From Alloalcanivorax marinus (GTDB lineage Bacteria; Pseudomonadota; Gammaproteobacteria; Pseudomonadales; Alcanivoracaceae): a stretch of 64,000 nt of DNA. A program made the position numbers and the translations under genes. The stretch spans positions 1 to 64,000 of the forward strand of contig NZ_JADDOL010000010.1 in assembly GCF_016906305.1 (NCBI RefSeq). The letters run 5' to 3'. The notes under the pieces are model-generated. The model saw only the letters and a program-made list of their open reading frames with translations. It was not told the origin of the DNA and did not search any database. Below, one piece after another: positions 39,758 to 52,025 of the stretch; position 1 is the first letter of the stretch, and the number at the start of each line of letters is the position of its first letter.

Positions 39758-40693
39758 TCAGCCTCGCAGGGCGCGGGGCATGGAAAAGCGGATATTTTCC
39801 TCACGGCCGGGGATTTCATGGGCCTCCTGGCCGCCCAGATCACGCAGACGGGCGACGACCTGATGAACCAGTTCTTCCGGAGCACTGGCCCCCGCGGTAA
39901 CGCCCACGGACCGTTTTCCGTCCAGCCAGGCGGGATCGATCATGGTGGGATCGTCCAGCAGATGGGCCTGGGTGCCGCAGCGCTCGGCCAGTTCGCGCAG
40001 GCGGTTGGAGTTGGAGCTGTTCACCGACCCCACCACCAGCACCAGGTCGCACTCCAGCGCCAGCTGGCGCACCGCGTCCTGCCGGTTGGTGGTGGCGTAG
40101 CAGATGTCCTCGCGCTTGGGCCCGAGAATATTGGGGAAACGCGCGCGCAGGGCATCGATGATGCGGGCGGTGTCGTCCACGCTGAGGGTGGTCTGGGTGA
40201 CGAACGCCAGATTGTCCGGGTCGGTCACGGCCAGGTCGGCCACATCCTTTTCGTCCTCGACAAGGTACATGCGGCCGCCCCGGGAGGTGTCGTACTGGCC
40301 CATGGTGCCTTCCACTTCCGGGTGGCCCTCGTGGCCGATCAGGATCGCTTCGCGCCCCTCGCGCGCGTAGCGGATCACCTCCATATGCACCTTGGTAACC
40401 AGCGGACAGGTGGCGTCGAACACCCGCAGGCCGCGGCGTTCGGCCTCGTCCTGCACCGCCTTGGAGACCCCGTGGGCGCTGAAAATCACGATGGCGTCAT
40501 CGGGCACTTCGTGGAGTTCCTCCACGAACACCGCGCCGCGTTCGCGCAGGCCATCCACCACATAGCGGTTGTGCACCACCTCATGGCGCACGTGCACCGG
40601 CGGCCCGAACACGTCCAGGGCGCGGTTGACGATTTCGATGGCACGGTCCACGCCGGCGCAGAAGCCGCGGGGATTGGCGAGACGGATTTCCAT
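39758..40693 (-). CDS. ispH: 4-hydroxy-3-methylbut-2-enyl diphosphate reductase
   Basis: Last enzyme of the MEP isoprenoid pathway, giving IPP and DMAPP. The 311-residue protein has the three cysteines that hold the iron-sulfur cluster, in [18 protein letters not shown] and [10 protein letters not shown], and the catalytic Glu region [10 protein letters not shown]. It ends the ribF-ileS-lspA-fkpB-ispH gene run, the order also found in E. coli. A 99-bp gap with no recognised feature separates it from fkpB. Confidence 0.96.
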   Translation of the reverse strand: MEIRLANPRGFCAGVDRAIEIVNRALDVFGPPVHVRHEVVHNRYVVDGLRERGAVFVEELHEVPDDAIVIFSAHGVSKAVQDEAERRGLRVFDATCPLVTKVHMEVIRYAREGREAILIGHEGHPEVEGTMGQYDTSRGGRMYLVEDEKDVADLAVTDPDNLAFVTQTTLSVDDTARIIDALRARFPNILGPKREDICYATTNRQDAVRQLALECDLVLVVGSVNSSNSNRLRELAERCGTQAHLLDDPTMIDPAWLDGKRSVGVTAGASAPEELVHQVVARLRDLGGQEAHEIPGREENIRFSMPRALRG

Positions 40694-40792
40694 AGAAACG
40701 GCCTGATTGGGAGACGTTTAGCGCTTGCCGGGACAGGGAGCAGCGATGCCCACATTGTCTCCGATCCGCCGGCGGGAAGCCAAGCGGAGCGA

Positions 40793-41263
40793 CTATGAAC
40801 TGAATTTCACCGCCTGTTCGGGGGCGTCGTGCTCAACGGCCACGATTTCCACCTGAAAGGTGAGCTCGCGGCCGGCCAGGGGGTGATTGAAATCCACCGT
40901 CACCCAGTCCTGATCCAGGCCGGTGACCACGCCGGGCAGCTCGGCGCCGGCGGCGTCGGCGAAGTTCATCACCGTGCCCGGCTCCAGCTCCTCGGCGGCG
41001 AAGGTAGCCCGCTTGAAATGCTGCACATTCTGCTCGTTGTACTCGCCGAAACCGGACTCGGCGTCGATAAAGACACTGCGCTTGTCACCCGGGCGCAGGC
41101 CCAGGATGGCCTTTTCGAAGCCCGGCAGCAGCGACCCATCGCCCCAGGCGAAGGTGGCCGGCTTGCCGTCGAAGGTGCTGTCCAGCTCGGTGCCGTCCAT
41201 CAGATGCACCGAGAAATGCAGCGTGACGCGGGTTTGCGGGCCGACCCGCAGGTCGTCAGTCAT
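40793..41263 (-). CDS. fkpB: FKBP-type peptidyl-prolyl isomerase (SlpA/FkpB)
   Basis: The 156-residue protein has the FKBP fold split by the chaperone IF domain as in SlyD/SlpA: FSVHLMDGTELDSTF and LPGFEKAILGLRPGDKR form the FKBP part, and residues about 75-130 the insert. It catalyses proline isomerisation in the cytoplasm; the substrate is unknown. It lacks the His-rich tail of SlyD, supporting FkpB. It overlaps lspA by 8 bp. Confidence 0.92.
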   Translation of the reverse strand: MTDDLRVGPQTRVTLHFSVHLMDGTELDSTFDGKPATFAWGDGSLLPGFEKAILGLRPGDKRSVFIDAESGFGEYNEQNVQHFKRATFAAEELEPGTVMNFADAAGAELPGVVTGLDQDWVTVDFNHPLAGRELTFQVEIVAVEHDAPEQAVKFSS

Positions 41264-41798
41264 GGGCGCGACGCCCTCCCAGCAACATGTCGAGAATGAT
41301 CAGTATGGCACCCAAGGTGATGGCGCTGTCGGCGATATTAAAGGCCGGGAAGTGATAATTTCCCCAATAGAAATCGAGAAAATCCACCACATGGCCGAGC
41401 ACCACCCGGTCGTAGAGGTTGCCCAACGCGCCACCAAGAATCAGCGCCAGGGCCGCGCCCTGCATGCGCTCGGTGCGGAGTTTGCGCAGCCAGCCCAGGA
41501 TCAGCACCGCGGCGATCAGGGCCACCACGGCGAAGAACCAGCGCTGCCAGCCGCCGGCACCGGCCAGAAAACTGAAGGCGGCGCCGGTGTTGTAGGCCAG
41601 GGTCAGATTGAACACCGGCAGGATCTCCAGGCGCTCGTACAGCTCGAAACGGGCCACGATCCAATGCTTGGTGAGCTGATCCAGCGCGATCACCAGTACC
41701 GTCAGCCACAGCCAGTTGAGCTGGCCGGGCAGGCCCCGGGCCGTGGCCACGGCGGAGCCGGCTCCCTGGGGGTCACGCCCTCCCTGGGGGTCACGCAT
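41256..41798 (-). CDS. lspA: Lipoprotein signal peptidase (signal peptidase II)
   Basis: Inner-membrane aspartyl protease that removes signal peptides from diacylglyceryl-prolipoproteins. The 180-residue protein has four membrane segments and the catalytic Asp motifs [15 protein letters not shown] and FNIADSAI. The start at 41798 overlaps the ileS stop by 8 bp. The first 14 codons carry an 18-bp tandem duplication that repeats RDPQG; this tail precedes the conserved domain and is probably tolerated. Confidence 0.94.
   Translation of the reverse strand: MRDPQGGRDPQGAGSAVATARGLPGQLNWLWLTVLVIALDQLTKHWIVARFELYERLEILPVFNLTLAYNTGAAFSFLAGAGGWQRWFFAVVALIAAVLILGWLRKLRTERMQGAALALILGGALGNLYDRVVLGHVVDFLDFYWGNYHFPAFNIADSAITLGAILIILDMLLGGRRAHD
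41760..41795. repeat. 18-bp tandem duplication at the ileS-lspA junction
   Basis: Two adjacent 18-base units (41760-41777 and 41778-41795) match at 17 of 18 positions. The right-hand unit contains the ileS stop codon. On the coding strand they encode the repeated RDPQG at the start of LspA. The length is a multiple of three, so the frame is kept. Confidence 0.9.
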
Positions 41799-44604
41799 AG
41801 TCGCGCTCCTCGCCCGGGCCTTCCACATTGGTCACGCAGCGGCCACAGATGTCCGGGTGCGCCGGGTCCACGCCCACGTCCTCGCGGTGGTGCCAGCAAC
41901 GGGCGCATTTGGTGTGCGGCGACGGCGCCACCTTCACCTTGAGCCCGGCCACGGCGCTGTCCTCCAGGTCCGCCGGCGCCTCGGCCAGCGGCGCCAGGGT
42001 GGCGGTGGAGGTAATGGTCACGAAGCGCAGCTCGTCGCCGAGCCGGGTCAGTTGCTCCCGCAGCGCATCGTCCACGTAAAGCGTGGCGTCGGCGGCCAGA
42101 TTGGCGCGCAACTCCTTGCGGTTGCGCGCTTCCTCGATGGCCTTGTTGACCGCCTGCTTCACCGCCTGCACCCGTTCCCAGAACGCCAGATCCATGTCCG
42201 CGTCCGCCGGCAGGCCGAACAGGCCGTCGAACCAGGTGGTCAGGAACACGGAGTCGGCCCTGTCGCCGGGCAGATGCTCGTGGATTTCCTCGGCGGTGAA
42301 GCTGAGGATCGGCGCCATCCAGCGCACCAGCGCCTGGGCGATCAGGTACAGGGCGGTCTGGCAGGAGCGGCGCGCCACCGAGTCCTCGCGGGTGGTGTAC
42401 TGGCGGTCCTTGATGATGTCCAGATAGAAGCCGCCCAGCTCATTGGCGCAGAAATTGTGCAGCCGCTGGTAGACCTGATGGAACTGGTAACCGTTGTACA
42501 GCTCGCGCAGTTCGTCCTGCAGCTGGGCGGCGCGGGCCACCGCCCAGCGGTCCAGGGCCAGCATGCTGTCCGGCGCCACCGCGTTGGCCACCGGATCAAA
42601 GCCGTTCAGGTTGGACAGCAGGAAGCGGGCGGTATTGCGGATCCGCCGGTAGCTGTCCGCCACCTGCTTGAAGATGTTCTTGGATACCGTCATTTCGCCA
42701 CGGTAGTCCGTGGAGGCGATCCACAGGCGCAGGATGTCGGCGCCCAGTTCGTTCCACACTTCCTGCGGAGCGATCACGTTGCCCAGGGACTTGGACATCT
42801 TGCGGCCCTGCTCGTCCACGGTGAAACCGTGGGTGAGCACGCCCTTGTAGGGGGCGGCGTCGCGGATCGCGGTGCCGGTGAGCAGCGACGACTGGAACCA
42901 GCCCCGGTGCTGGTCGGAGCCTTCCAGGTAAAGGTCCGCCGGCACGGTCAGTTCCGGGCGCTGTTCCAGCACCGAGAAATGGGTGGTGCCGGAATCAAAC
43001 CACACATCCAGCACATCGGTGACCTTGCTGTAGCGTTCGGCGTCGTCGCCCAGCAGTTCCGCCGGGTCGAGCTGGAACCAGGCCTCGATGCCTTCCTTCT
43101 CCACCCGTTGCGCGACTTCCTCGATCAGGCGCGGGGTCTCCGGGTGCGGTTCGGAGGTGGCCTTGTCCACGAACAGGGCGATCGGCACGCCCCAGGTACG
43201 CTGCCGCGAAATGCACCAGTCCGGACGGTCGCGCAGCATGCCTTCCATGCGCGCCTGGCCCCAGTCCGGGGTCCAGGTCACCTGCTTCACTTCCTCCCGG
43301 GCGCGGGCCAGCAGGCCGCTTTCGCCCAGGCCGATGAACCACTGGGCGGTGGCGCGGAAGATGATCGGCGTCTTGTGCCGCCAGCAGTGCGGGTAGCTGT
43401 GGGTGATGCTCTGCTTGGCGATCAGCACGTCGTGTTCCTTGAGCGCCTCGATCACCGGGCCGTTGGCCTTGTTCACGTGCAGGCCGCCGACCACCGGCAG
43501 ATCGTCGCGGAACACGCCGTTGTCCTGCACCGGGCTGTCCACTTCCAGGCCATAGCGCTTGCCCACCGCGAAGTCGTCCTCACCGTGGCCCGGCGCGGTG
43601 TGCACGCAGCCAGTGCCGGCGTCCACGGTGACGTGCTCGCCCAGCACCACCGGCACCACGCGGTCCAGGAACGGATGATTCAGGGACAGGTTTTCCAGCA
43701 CCTGGCCCTGGAACGGCGACGAACGGTCCACGTTTTCCAGGCCATAGCGCTCGGTGACCGTGTCCGCCAGCGCTTCCGCCACCACCAGCTGCCGGGGGCG
43801 GCCGTCCTGCTCGCCGCTGAGCAGCACGTAGTCCACCTCCGGGTGCACCGCCACCGCCTGGTTGGCGGGCAGGGTCCAGGGGGTGGTGGTCCAGATCACC
43901 AGCGCCGGGGCGCTGGCGGTGACGCCGGTGCGCGCGGTGAAGTCCGCCGGGTCCACGGCGGCGAAGGCCACGTCGATGGCCGGCGATTTCTTGTCCTGGT
44001 ATTCCACTTCCGCTTCCGCCAGGGCGGAGGCGCAGTCCAGGCACCAGTGCACCGGCTTGAAGCCCTTGGTCAGCAGGCCCTTGTCCACGATCTTGCCGAG
44101 CGCGCGGATGATGTTCGCCTCGGTGTCGAAGTTCATGGTCAGGTAGGGGTTGTCCCAGTCGCCGAACACGCCCAGGCGGATGAAGTCCTGCTTCTGCCCT
44201 TCCAGCTGCTCGGCGGCGTAGGCCCGGCACTCCTCGCGGAACGTGCGCGCGTCCACCTTGTGGCCGGCCTTGCCCACCTTCTGCTCCACCTTGTGCTCGA
44301 TGGGCAGGCCGTGGCAGTCCCAGCCCGGTACGTAGGGCGCGTCGAAGCCTTCGAAGCCGCGCGCCTTGACGATCATGTCCTTGAGCACCTTGTTGATGGA
44401 GTGGCCGATATGGATCGAGCCATTGGCGTAGGGCGGGCCATCATGGAGCACGAACTTGGGCCGGCCGGCGGCGGTCTCGCGAATCTTCCGGTACAGATCC
44501 TGCTGGCGCCATTGCGCCAGCCGCTCCGGTTCACGGGTGGCCAGACCGGCTTTCATGGGAAAGTCGGTGTGGGGAAGATTCAGCGTCGCCTTGTAGTCCG
44601 TCAT
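41791..44604 (-). CDS. ileS: Isoleucyl-tRNA synthetase
   Basis: Class I aminoacyl-tRNA synthetase of 937 residues. The HIGH motif appears in [11 protein letters not shown], the KMSKS loop in [10 protein letters not shown], and the C-terminal zinc site in CARCWHH and DICGRCV, typical of the bacterial (mupirocin-sensitive type) enzyme. The editing domain lies between the two signature motifs. Its ATG overlaps the ribF stop by 4 bp (ATGA). Confidence 0.98.
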   Translation of the reverse strand: MTDYKATLNLPHTDFPMKAGLATREPERLAQWRQQDLYRKIRETAAGRPKFVLHDGPPYANGSIHIGHSINKVLKDMIVKARGFEGFDAPYVPGWDCHGLPIEHKVEQKVGKAGHKVDARTFREECRAYAAEQLEGQKQDFIRLGVFGDWDNPYLTMNFDTEANIIRALGKIVDKGLLTKGFKPVHWCLDCASALAEAEVEYQDKKSPAIDVAFAAVDPADFTARTGVTASAPALVIWTTTPWTLPANQAVAVHPEVDYVLLSGEQDGRPRQLVVAEALADTVTERYGLENVDRSSPFQGQVLENLSLNHPFLDRVVPVVLGEHVTVDAGTGCVHTAPGHGEDDFAVGKRYGLEVDSPVQDNGVFRDDLPVVGGLHVNKANGPVIEALKEHDVLIAKQSITHSYPHCWRHKTPIIFRATAQWFIGLGESGLLARAREEVKQVTWTPDWGQARMEGMLRDRPDWCISRQRTWGVPIALFVDKATSEPHPETPRLIEEVAQRVEKEGIEAWFQLDPAELLGDDAERYSKVTDVLDVWFDSGTTHFSVLEQRPELTVPADLYLEGSDQHRGWFQSSLLTGTAIRDAAPYKGVLTHGFTVDEQGRKMSKSLGNVIAPQEVWNELGADILRLWIASTDYRGEMTVSKNIFKQVADSYRRIRNTARFLLSNLNGFDPVANAVAPDSMLALDRWAVARAAQLQDELRELYNGYQFHQVYQRLHNFCANELGGFYLDIIKDRQYTTREDSVARRSCQTALYLIAQALVRWMAPILSFTAEEIHEHLPGDRADSVFLTTWFDGLFGLPADADMDLAFWERVQAVKQAVNKAIEEARNRKELRANLAADATLYVDDALREQLTRLGDELRFVTITSTATLAPLAEAPADLEDSAVAGLKVKVAPSPHTKCARCWHHREDVGVDPAHPDICGRCVTNVEGPGEERDYA

Positions 44605-45539
44605 AGTCCGTCGTCTTGTGCAAAAAAGGCTTTTACCTGCTCCAGGTCCCGCCGCATGGCGGCCTTGAGGTGGTCCAGGCTGTCAAAGTTCGTTTCCGGG
44701 CGCACGAAATGGTGAAAATCCACGCTCAGGTGGTCGTCGTACAGGTCGCCGCTGTAGTCCAGCAGGTGCACTTCCAGGCGGTTCTCGCGGCCGTTCACCG
44801 CCGGCCGCGTGCCCAGGTTGGCGGCGCCGGGATGGTGCTCCAGCCCGGCGCCGCTGACGCGCACCGCGAACACGCCCTGCAGCGGCGACACCGGCCGCTT
44901 CAGGGCCAGGTTCACGGTCGGCATGTCCAGGGTACGGCCGATCTTGTCGCCGTGGCGTACCCGCCCGCTGATGCGGTAGGGGCGGCCCAGCAGCCGCTCC
45001 GCCAGCACGAAGTCCCCGGCCTCCAGGGCGGCGCGTACCCGCGTGCTGGAGACCCGCTCGCCGTCCACCTGACAGGTGGGCGTGTCGGTGACCGCGAAGC
45101 CGAAGCGCTCGCCGGCCCGGGCCAGGTACTCGAAGTCACCGTCCCGGCCACAGCCGAAGCGGAAGTCGTCGCCCACCACCAGATAATCGATGCCCAGCCC
45201 GGCCACCAGCAGATCGCGCACGAACGCCTCGGCGGTGAGGCTGCGAAAACCCTCGGTGAAACGGGCACAGAGTACCTGATCGACGCCCTGGTCGCGCAGC
45301 GCGATCAGCTTGTCGCGCAGGCTCATCAAGCGCGCCGGGGCCTGCTCGGGGGTAAAGAACTCCTGGGGCTGGGGTTCGAACAGCATCACCGTGGCGAGCT
45401 TGTCACGGGCACGGGCCTCTTCGATCACCTGCGCCAGGATGCGCTGGTGCCCCAGGTGCACGCCATCGAAATTGCCGATGGTGGCCACGCAGCCCCGGTG
45501 CGCCGGCCTCAGATTGTGAATGCCGCGAATCAGTCGCAT
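44601..45539 (-). CDS. ribF: Bifunctional riboflavin kinase/FAD synthetase
   Basis: Makes FMN and FAD from riboflavin. The 312-residue protein has the N-terminal FAD synthetase nucleotidyltransferase ([28 protein letters not shown]) and the C-terminal flavokinase ([11 protein letters not shown]). The ATG at 45539 ([12 protein letters not shown]) was chosen over an earlier in-frame start because it fits the family N-terminus and has GAGGG upstream. It precedes ileS, as in E. coli, and follows murJ. Confidence 0.95.
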   Translation of the reverse strand: MRLIRGIHNLRPAHRGCVATIGNFDGVHLGHQRILAQVIEEARARDKLATVMLFEPQPQEFFTPEQAPARLMSLRDKLIALRDQGVDQVLCARFTEGFRSLTAEAFVRDLLVAGLGIDYLVVGDDFRFGCGRDGDFEYLARAGERFGFAVTDTPTCQVDGERVSSTRVRAALEAGDFVLAERLLGRPYRISGRVRHGDKIGRTLDMPTVNLALKRPVSPLQGVFAVRVSGAGLEHHPGAANLGTRPAVNGRENRLEVHLLDYSGDLYDDHLSVDFHHFVRPETNFDSLDHLKAAMRRDLEQVKAFFAQDDGL

Positions 45540-45609
45540 CCCGCCCTCATAGCCTTCCCGGCCGCGTCCAGCCCGCCGGTCCGGGAGAAAAGAGGGCCGA
45601 TTATAGAAA

Positions 45610-47184
45610 TCATCGGCGCAGGTGGCGAGGTCTGAGGCCAAGAATCAGCAGCACCAGCAGATAAATCAGCATGCCGGCCACCACGATCAGCCCCAGCCAG
45701 AGTATCCGCTCGGTCAAGGCCCCTTGCAGCCAGACCCCGGCGAAGCGGGCCAGGAAGTGGATCGCCGCCGCCATGGCGGCCCCGGCCAGCAGCAGCCGCA
45801 GCCAATGACGGCCCCAGCCCTCCAGCGGCTGGAACACGCCGGTCCGGCGCAGCCCGAGATACAGCAGCCCGGCATTGAGCCAGGCGGACAGTGAGGTGGC
45901 CAGGGCCAGGCCGGCGTGCTGCAGCGGCCAGACCAGCAGCAGGTTGAACACCATGTTGGCGACCATGGCGATGACGCCGATCTTCACCGGCGTTTTGGTG
46001 TCCTGACGGGCGAAATAGCCCGGCGCCAGCACCTTGATCAACATGAAAGCCACCAGCCCGGCGCTGTAGGCCCGCAGCGATTCCGCCGAGCGCAGCACGT
46101 CGTTGGCGGTGAACTCACCGTGCCGGAACAGGGTGGCCAGCAGCGGCTCGGCGATCACCGCCAGGGCCAGGGCGGCGGGCACGCCGATCAGCAGCACCAG
46201 GCGCAGGGCCCAGTCCAGGGTGCGGCGGAAGGCCTGCGGATCGTCGCCGGCGTGCTTGCCGGACAGGCTCGGCAGAATCACCGTGCCGATGGCGATGGCG
46301 AACACCCCCAGCGGCAGTTCCGTGAGCCGGTCGGAGTAGTACAGCCAGGTCACCGAGCCGGTCTGCAGCAGCGAAGCCAGCACCGTGTCCAGCAGCAGAT
46401 TGATCTGACTCACCGACACGCCGAACAGGGCCGGCGCCATCAGCCGCAGAATGCGGCGCACGCCCGGATCGCGCCAGGCCATGCGCGGCACCGGCATCAG
46501 GCTCAGGCGGGCCAGAAACGGCAGCTGGAACAGCAACTGGACGATCCCGGCGATCAGCACCCCCCAGGCCAGCGCCACCGCCATGCGGCCTTCGGCGAAG
46601 TGCGGGGCCAGATAAAGGGCGCTGCCGATCAGGCTCAGGTTGAGCAGCACCGGCGTGAACGCCGGCACCGCGAAGCGGTTCCAGGTATTAAGGATGGAGC
46701 CGGCGAAGGCGGTCAGGGCGATAAAGAACAGGTACGGAAAGGTCAGCCGCAGCATCTCCACCGCCAGCGCCCTTTTATGGGGGTCGTCGCCGAACCCGGG
46801 CGCGAACACCCAGATCAGCAGCGGCGCGCCCAGCACGCCCAGCAGGGTGACCAGGGCCAGGGTGCCGCCCAGGGTGCCGGCCACCCGGTCGATCAGCTGT
46901 CGGGTGGCGGCCAGGCTGCCCTCGTCCCGGGCGCGGGTGCGGTATTCGCTGAGCACCGGCACGAACGCCTGGTTGAAGGCGCCCTCGGCGAACAGGCGGC
47001 GCAGAAAGTTGGGAATGCGGAAGGCCACGAAAAAGGCATCGGTGCCGGCGGAAGCGCCCAGCAGGCGGGCCAGCACCACGTCACGGACCAGGCCCAGCAC
47101 CCGCGAGAGCAGCGTCATGGCGCTGACCACCAGGGTGGAGGCCAGCAAACCGCCTTTTTTACCTTTCGTCGCCTGCTCGTCCAT
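45610..47184 (-). CDS. murJ: Lipid II flippase MurJ
   Basis: MOP-family flippase moving lipid II across the inner membrane for peptidoglycan synthesis. The 524-residue protein has about 14 hydrophobic segments and the MurJ N-terminus (SRVLGLVRDVVLARLLGA; TDAFFVAFRIPNFLRRLFAE). The ATG at 47184 has GGAG eight bases upstream. It is the first gene of murJ-ribF-ileS-lspA-fkpB-ispH and is divergent from rpsT; a 70-bp gap precedes ribF. Confidence 0.95.
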   Translation of the reverse strand: MDEQATKGKKGGLLASTLVVSAMTLLSRVLGLVRDVVLARLLGASAGTDAFFVAFRIPNFLRRLFAEGAFNQAFVPVLSEYRTRARDEGSLAATRQLIDRVAGTLGGTLALVTLLGVLGAPLLIWVFAPGFGDDPHKRALAVEMLRLTFPYLFFIALTAFAGSILNTWNRFAVPAFTPVLLNLSLIGSALYLAPHFAEGRMAVALAWGVLIAGIVQLLFQLPFLARLSLMPVPRMAWRDPGVRRILRLMAPALFGVSVSQINLLLDTVLASLLQTGSVTWLYYSDRLTELPLGVFAIAIGTVILPSLSGKHAGDDPQAFRRTLDWALRLVLLIGVPAALALAVIAEPLLATLFRHGEFTANDVLRSAESLRAYSAGLVAFMLIKVLAPGYFARQDTKTPVKIGVIAMVANMVFNLLLVWPLQHAGLALATSLSAWLNAGLLYLGLRRTGVFQPLEGWGRHWLRLLLAGAAMAAAIHFLARFAGVWLQGALTERILWLGLIVVAGMLIYLLVLLILGLRPRHLRR

Positions 47185-47302
47185 TCCCGGGTCTCCGTGA
47201 AACCGGCCAAGGGTACCCAAAGCACCGGCCGCCCGCCAGCGGCGGGGCCATGGCGCGCCAATCGGGCCGCGGACGACCGGGACCCCGGCCGGACACCGGC
47301 TG

Positions 47303-47347
47303 AATAAACGGTTTATTATTGACTTCTCAGGTACGGATCGGCATCAT
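47303..47347 (+). promoter_or_regulatory. Probable rpsT promoter with upstream palindrome
   Basis: TTGACT (47319-47324), a 17-bp spacer and a weak CATCAT (47342-47347) read toward rpsT. An A/T-rich palindrome AATAAAC-G-GTTTATT (47303-47317) lies immediately upstream of the -35 and could be an UP element or operator. The murJ gene diverges from the same gap. Confidence 0.45.
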
Positions 47348-47457
47348 TGCGCACCTTCAAACCGGCCCACGGGCACTCGTGCGTCCCGGTTTCACCGAAT
47401 CAAGCAGATTGATACGGCCTTTTCGGGGCCGGTCAGAGACAAGACAGGAGCAGGACC

Positions 47458-47724
47458 TTGGCTAACTCACCGCAAGCACGCAAACGCGCGCGTCAGGCGG
47501 AAACGCGTCGTCAGCACAACGCCGCGATGCGTTCCATGGTGCGTACGTACCTCAAGAAGGTAAATGCGGCCATTGCGTCCGGCGACCAAGGCGCCGCCCA
47601 GGAAGCCTTCCAGAAGGCGACCTCGGTGCTGGACAAGGCCACCCGCAAAGGCAAGTTTCACCCGAACAAGGCCGCGCGCCACAAGAGCCGCCTGAACGCC
47701 AAGATCAAGGCCATGGCGGCCTGA
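47458..47724 (+). CDS. rpsT: 30S ribosomal protein S20
   Basis: The 88-residue basic protein starts [17 protein letters not shown] and binds the bottom of 16S rRNA in the 30S subunit. Translation begins at TTG, with AGGAG seven bases upstream. E. coli rpsT also uses UUG, where the weak start takes part in autoregulation, so the same may apply here. It is monocistronic, ending at a strong terminator. Confidence 0.97.
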   Translation: MANSPQARKRARQAETRRQHNAAMRSMVRTYLKKVNAAIASGDQGAAQEAFQKATSVLDKATRKGKFHPNKAARHKSRLNAKIKAMAA

Positions 47725-47743
47725 TCCCCCGGCGCACGCGCTC

Positions 47744-47772
47744 AAAAAAACCGGCCTCTGGCCGGTTTTTTT
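47744..47772 (+). terminator. Bidirectional terminator between rpsT and proB
   Basis: Seven A, the stem CCGGCC/GGCCGG with a TCT loop, then seven T. It can end rpsT transcription on the plus strand and proB transcription on the minus strand. Confidence 0.88.
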
Positions 47773-47818
47773 ATGTCTGACGTCTGGCACGCTGTCGCGC
47801 TCCAGAGCCCCCCCCCTT

Positions 47819-50123
<2,305 letters not shown>

Positions 50124-50140
50124 CTAGCGCGCCGAGCCAT

Positions 50141-50178
50141 AAAAAAGCCCCGCGGGCCGGGCCTCGCGGGGCTTTTTT
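50141..50178 (-). terminator. Terminator between rpmA and obgE
   Basis: AAAAAAGCCCCGCG and CGCGGGGCTTTTTT form a 14-bp stem with a ten-base loop and a final U-run on the minus strand. It would let rplU-rpmA be expressed above obgE-proB. Confidence 0.88.
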
Positions 50179-50193
50179 GTGATCCCGGAGGGA

Positions 50194-50454
50194 TCAGGCC
50201 ACGGGCTCGATCACCACGTACTTGCGACCCAGCGGGCCCTTGGTCTCGAACTTCACGCGACCGGCTTCGGTGGCGAAGATGGTGTGGTCCTTGCCCATGC
50301 CGGTGTTCACACCGGAATGGAAGCGGGTGCCACGCTGGCGGATGATGATCTCGCCGGCTTTGACTTCCTGACCGCCGAAGCGCTTCACGCCAAGGCGTTT
50401 ACTTTCGGAGTCGCGGCCGTTACGAGTACTACCACCGGCTTTTTTATGTGCCAT
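50194..50454 (-). CDS. rpmA: 50S ribosomal protein L27
   Basis: The 86-residue protein starts [20 protein letters not shown], the flexible N-terminal arm that reaches the peptidyl-transferase centre, and continues with the L27 beta domain ([17 protein letters not shown]). No N-terminal extension needing proteolytic removal is present. It follows rplU by 27 bp. Confidence 0.97.
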   Translation of the reverse strand: MAHKKAGGSTRNGRDSESKRLGVKRFGGQEVKAGEIIIRQRGTRFHSGVNTGMGKDHTIFATEAGRVKFETKGPLGRKYVVIEPVA

Positions 50455-50481
50455 GTCTCAATCCTCTTGCTGCGTTGCGGA

Positions 50482-50793
50482 TCAGCCCTGGATCCCGGTG
50501 ATTTTCACCGCCGTGTACCACTGGCGATGGCCTTGCTGCTTGCGGGAGTGCTTGCGGCGACGGAACTTGACGATCTTCACCTTCTTGTGGCGGCCTTGCT
50601 CAACCACCTCGGCGGACACCTTGGCGCCGTCCAGCAGGGGCTGGCCCACCTTCACGTCGTCGCCGTCGGCAACCAGCAGCACCTGATCGAATTCCACGGT
50701 CTCGCCGGTGGCCACTTCGATCTTCTCCACGCGCAGGGTATCACCCTCTTCAACGCGGTACTGCTTGCCACCCGTCTTGATGACTGCGTACAT
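50482..50793 (-). CDS. rplU: 50S ribosomal protein L21
   Basis: The 103-residue protein starts [20 protein letters not shown] and ends in the L21 signature region [17 protein letters not shown] that contacts 23S rRNA. First gene of the rplU-rpmA-obgE-proB group, with its own promoter in the gap to ispB. Confidence 0.97.
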   Translation of the reverse strand: MYAVIKTGGKQYRVEEGDTLRVEKIEVATGETVEFDQVLLVADGDDVKVGQPLLDGAKVSAEVVEQGRHKKVKIVKFRRRKHSRKQQGHRQWYTAVKITGIQG

Positions 50794-50888
50794 CTTGCTT
50801 GCTCCGGATAGATCCTCGCGGGCGGGCTCGCTGTGTTGGGCGAGAGCCGCTTTCGGTGCCCGGCGGATGATGAAAAACAGGGTCGCGA

Positions 50889-50917
50889 AGTGTACGCCAA
50901 CCCGGCGCCGCGCTCAA
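50889..50917 (-). promoter_or_regulatory. rplU promoter
   Basis: The minus strand has TTGAGC (50912-50917), a 17-bp spacer and TACACT (50889-50894), about 95 bp ahead of rplU. The resulting leader of nearly 90 bases could carry control signals; none was recognised. Confidence 0.65.
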
Positions 50918-50953
50918 GCCCATTTACCGCGGCTTCACGGGCGATGGCTTTTC

Positions 50954-50981
50954 TTGACTGACCGGGCCCCGCTGCTAGCAT
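50954..50981 (+). promoter_or_regulatory. ispB promoter
   Basis: TTGACT (50954-50959), a 16-bp spacer and TAGCAT (50976-50981) lie 38 bases ahead of the ispB ATG. The promoter is back-to-back with the rplU promoter. Confidence 0.65.
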
Positions 50982-51019
50982 TGCCCGCTGTTCACGCCCC
51001 CTTTTTTGGATAGCGCTCC

Positions 51020-51991
51020 ATGGATTTCAAGGCCATCAGTTCCGTCGTCGCGGACGACTTCGAGGCGGTGAACCGCTTCATCACCCATCACCTGGACACG
51101 GAAGTTCCGCTGATCCGCGAAGTGGGCGAATACATCGTCGATTCCGGCGGCAAACGGCTGCGCCCCCTGGTCGGCCTGCTCAGTGCCCGGGCCTCCGGCT
51201 ATGCCGGGGAGCAGCACGTGGACGTGGCGGCGGTGATCGAATTTTTGCATACCGCCACCCTGTTGCACGATGACGTGGTGGACGAATCCAGCCTGCGCCG
51301 GGGGCGGCCCACGGTGAACGCGGTGTGGGGCAACTCCGCCAGCGTGCTGGTGGGCGACTTCCTGATTTCCCGCGCGCTGCAGCTGATGGTGGCCCTGGAG
51401 GACCAGCGCCTGCTGGAGATTCTCTCGCAGAGCACCAATACCATCTCCGAGGGTGAGGTGCTGCAGCTGATCAATACCCGCGACCCGGACACCACCGAAG
51501 ACAGCTACATGCGGGTGATCCACCATAAGACCGCCAAGATGTTCGAGGCGGCGGCGGAGACCGGCGCGGTACTCGGCGCCCGCACCGAACCCGACCGCTG
51601 CGCGGATTTCGCCACCTTCGGCCTGCATCTGGGCATCGCCTTCCAGCTGATCGACGACGTGCTGGACTACCAGGGCGACGTGAGCGCGCTGGGCAAGAAC
51701 GTGGGCGACGACCTGGCCGAGGGCAAACCCACCCTGCCGCTGATCTACGCCATCCAGCACGGTGCGCCGCAGCACGCCGACCTGATCAAGAACGCCATTC
51801 GCACCGGCGGCCTGGACCACCTGCGCGAAATCGTCGAGATCGTGCACGACTGCGGCGGGCTGCGCTATACCATCGACCGCGCCGACGAACACACCGCCCG
51901 CGCCCTGGAAGCACTGGCGCCGGTGCCCGGTTCACGTTACAAGGAAGCACTGCAACGTTTGGCGGAGGAATCCCTGCGCCGCACCTATTGA
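51020..51991 (+). CDS. ispB: Octaprenyl-type polyprenyl diphosphate synthase
   Basis: Builds the long isoprenoid side chain of ubiquinone from farnesyl diphosphate and IPP. The 323-residue protein has both aspartate-rich motifs, LLHDDVVDES and QLIDDVLDYQG, that bind magnesium and diphosphate. Chain length cannot be read with certainty; the gene's position opposite rplU is that of ispB in E. coli and pseudomonads. It uses products of IspH made elsewhere in the window. Confidence 0.94.
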   Translation: MDFKAISSVVADDFEAVNRFITHHLDTEVPLIREVGEYIVDSGGKRLRPLVGLLSARASGYAGEQHVDVAAVIEFLHTATLLHDDVVDESSLRRGRPTVNAVWGNSASVLVGDFLISRALQLMVALEDQRLLEILSQSTNTISEGEVLQLINTRDPDTTEDSYMRVIHHKTAKMFEAAAETGAVLGARTEPDRCADFATFGLHLGIAFQLIDDVLDYQGDVSALGKNVGDDLAEGKPTLPLIYAIQHGAPQHADLIKNAIRTGGLDHLREIVEIVHDCGGLRYTIDRADEHTARALEALAPVPGSRYKEALQRLAEESLRRTY

Positions 51992-52025
51992 GGCTCCTGT
52001 TCCACCACCTGTTATGGAGAATGGC

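Noticed and set aside
41716-44715. Open frame of about 1000 codons on the plus strand opposite ileS
   Set aside because: Antisense shadow of a clear IleS gene; no ribosome-binding site or domain, and it runs past both ends of ileS.
47808-47816. Run of nine C beside the proB stop
   Set aside because: It lies in non-coding sequence between proB and a terminator, so phase variation of a gene is unlikely; it could also be a sequencing length error.
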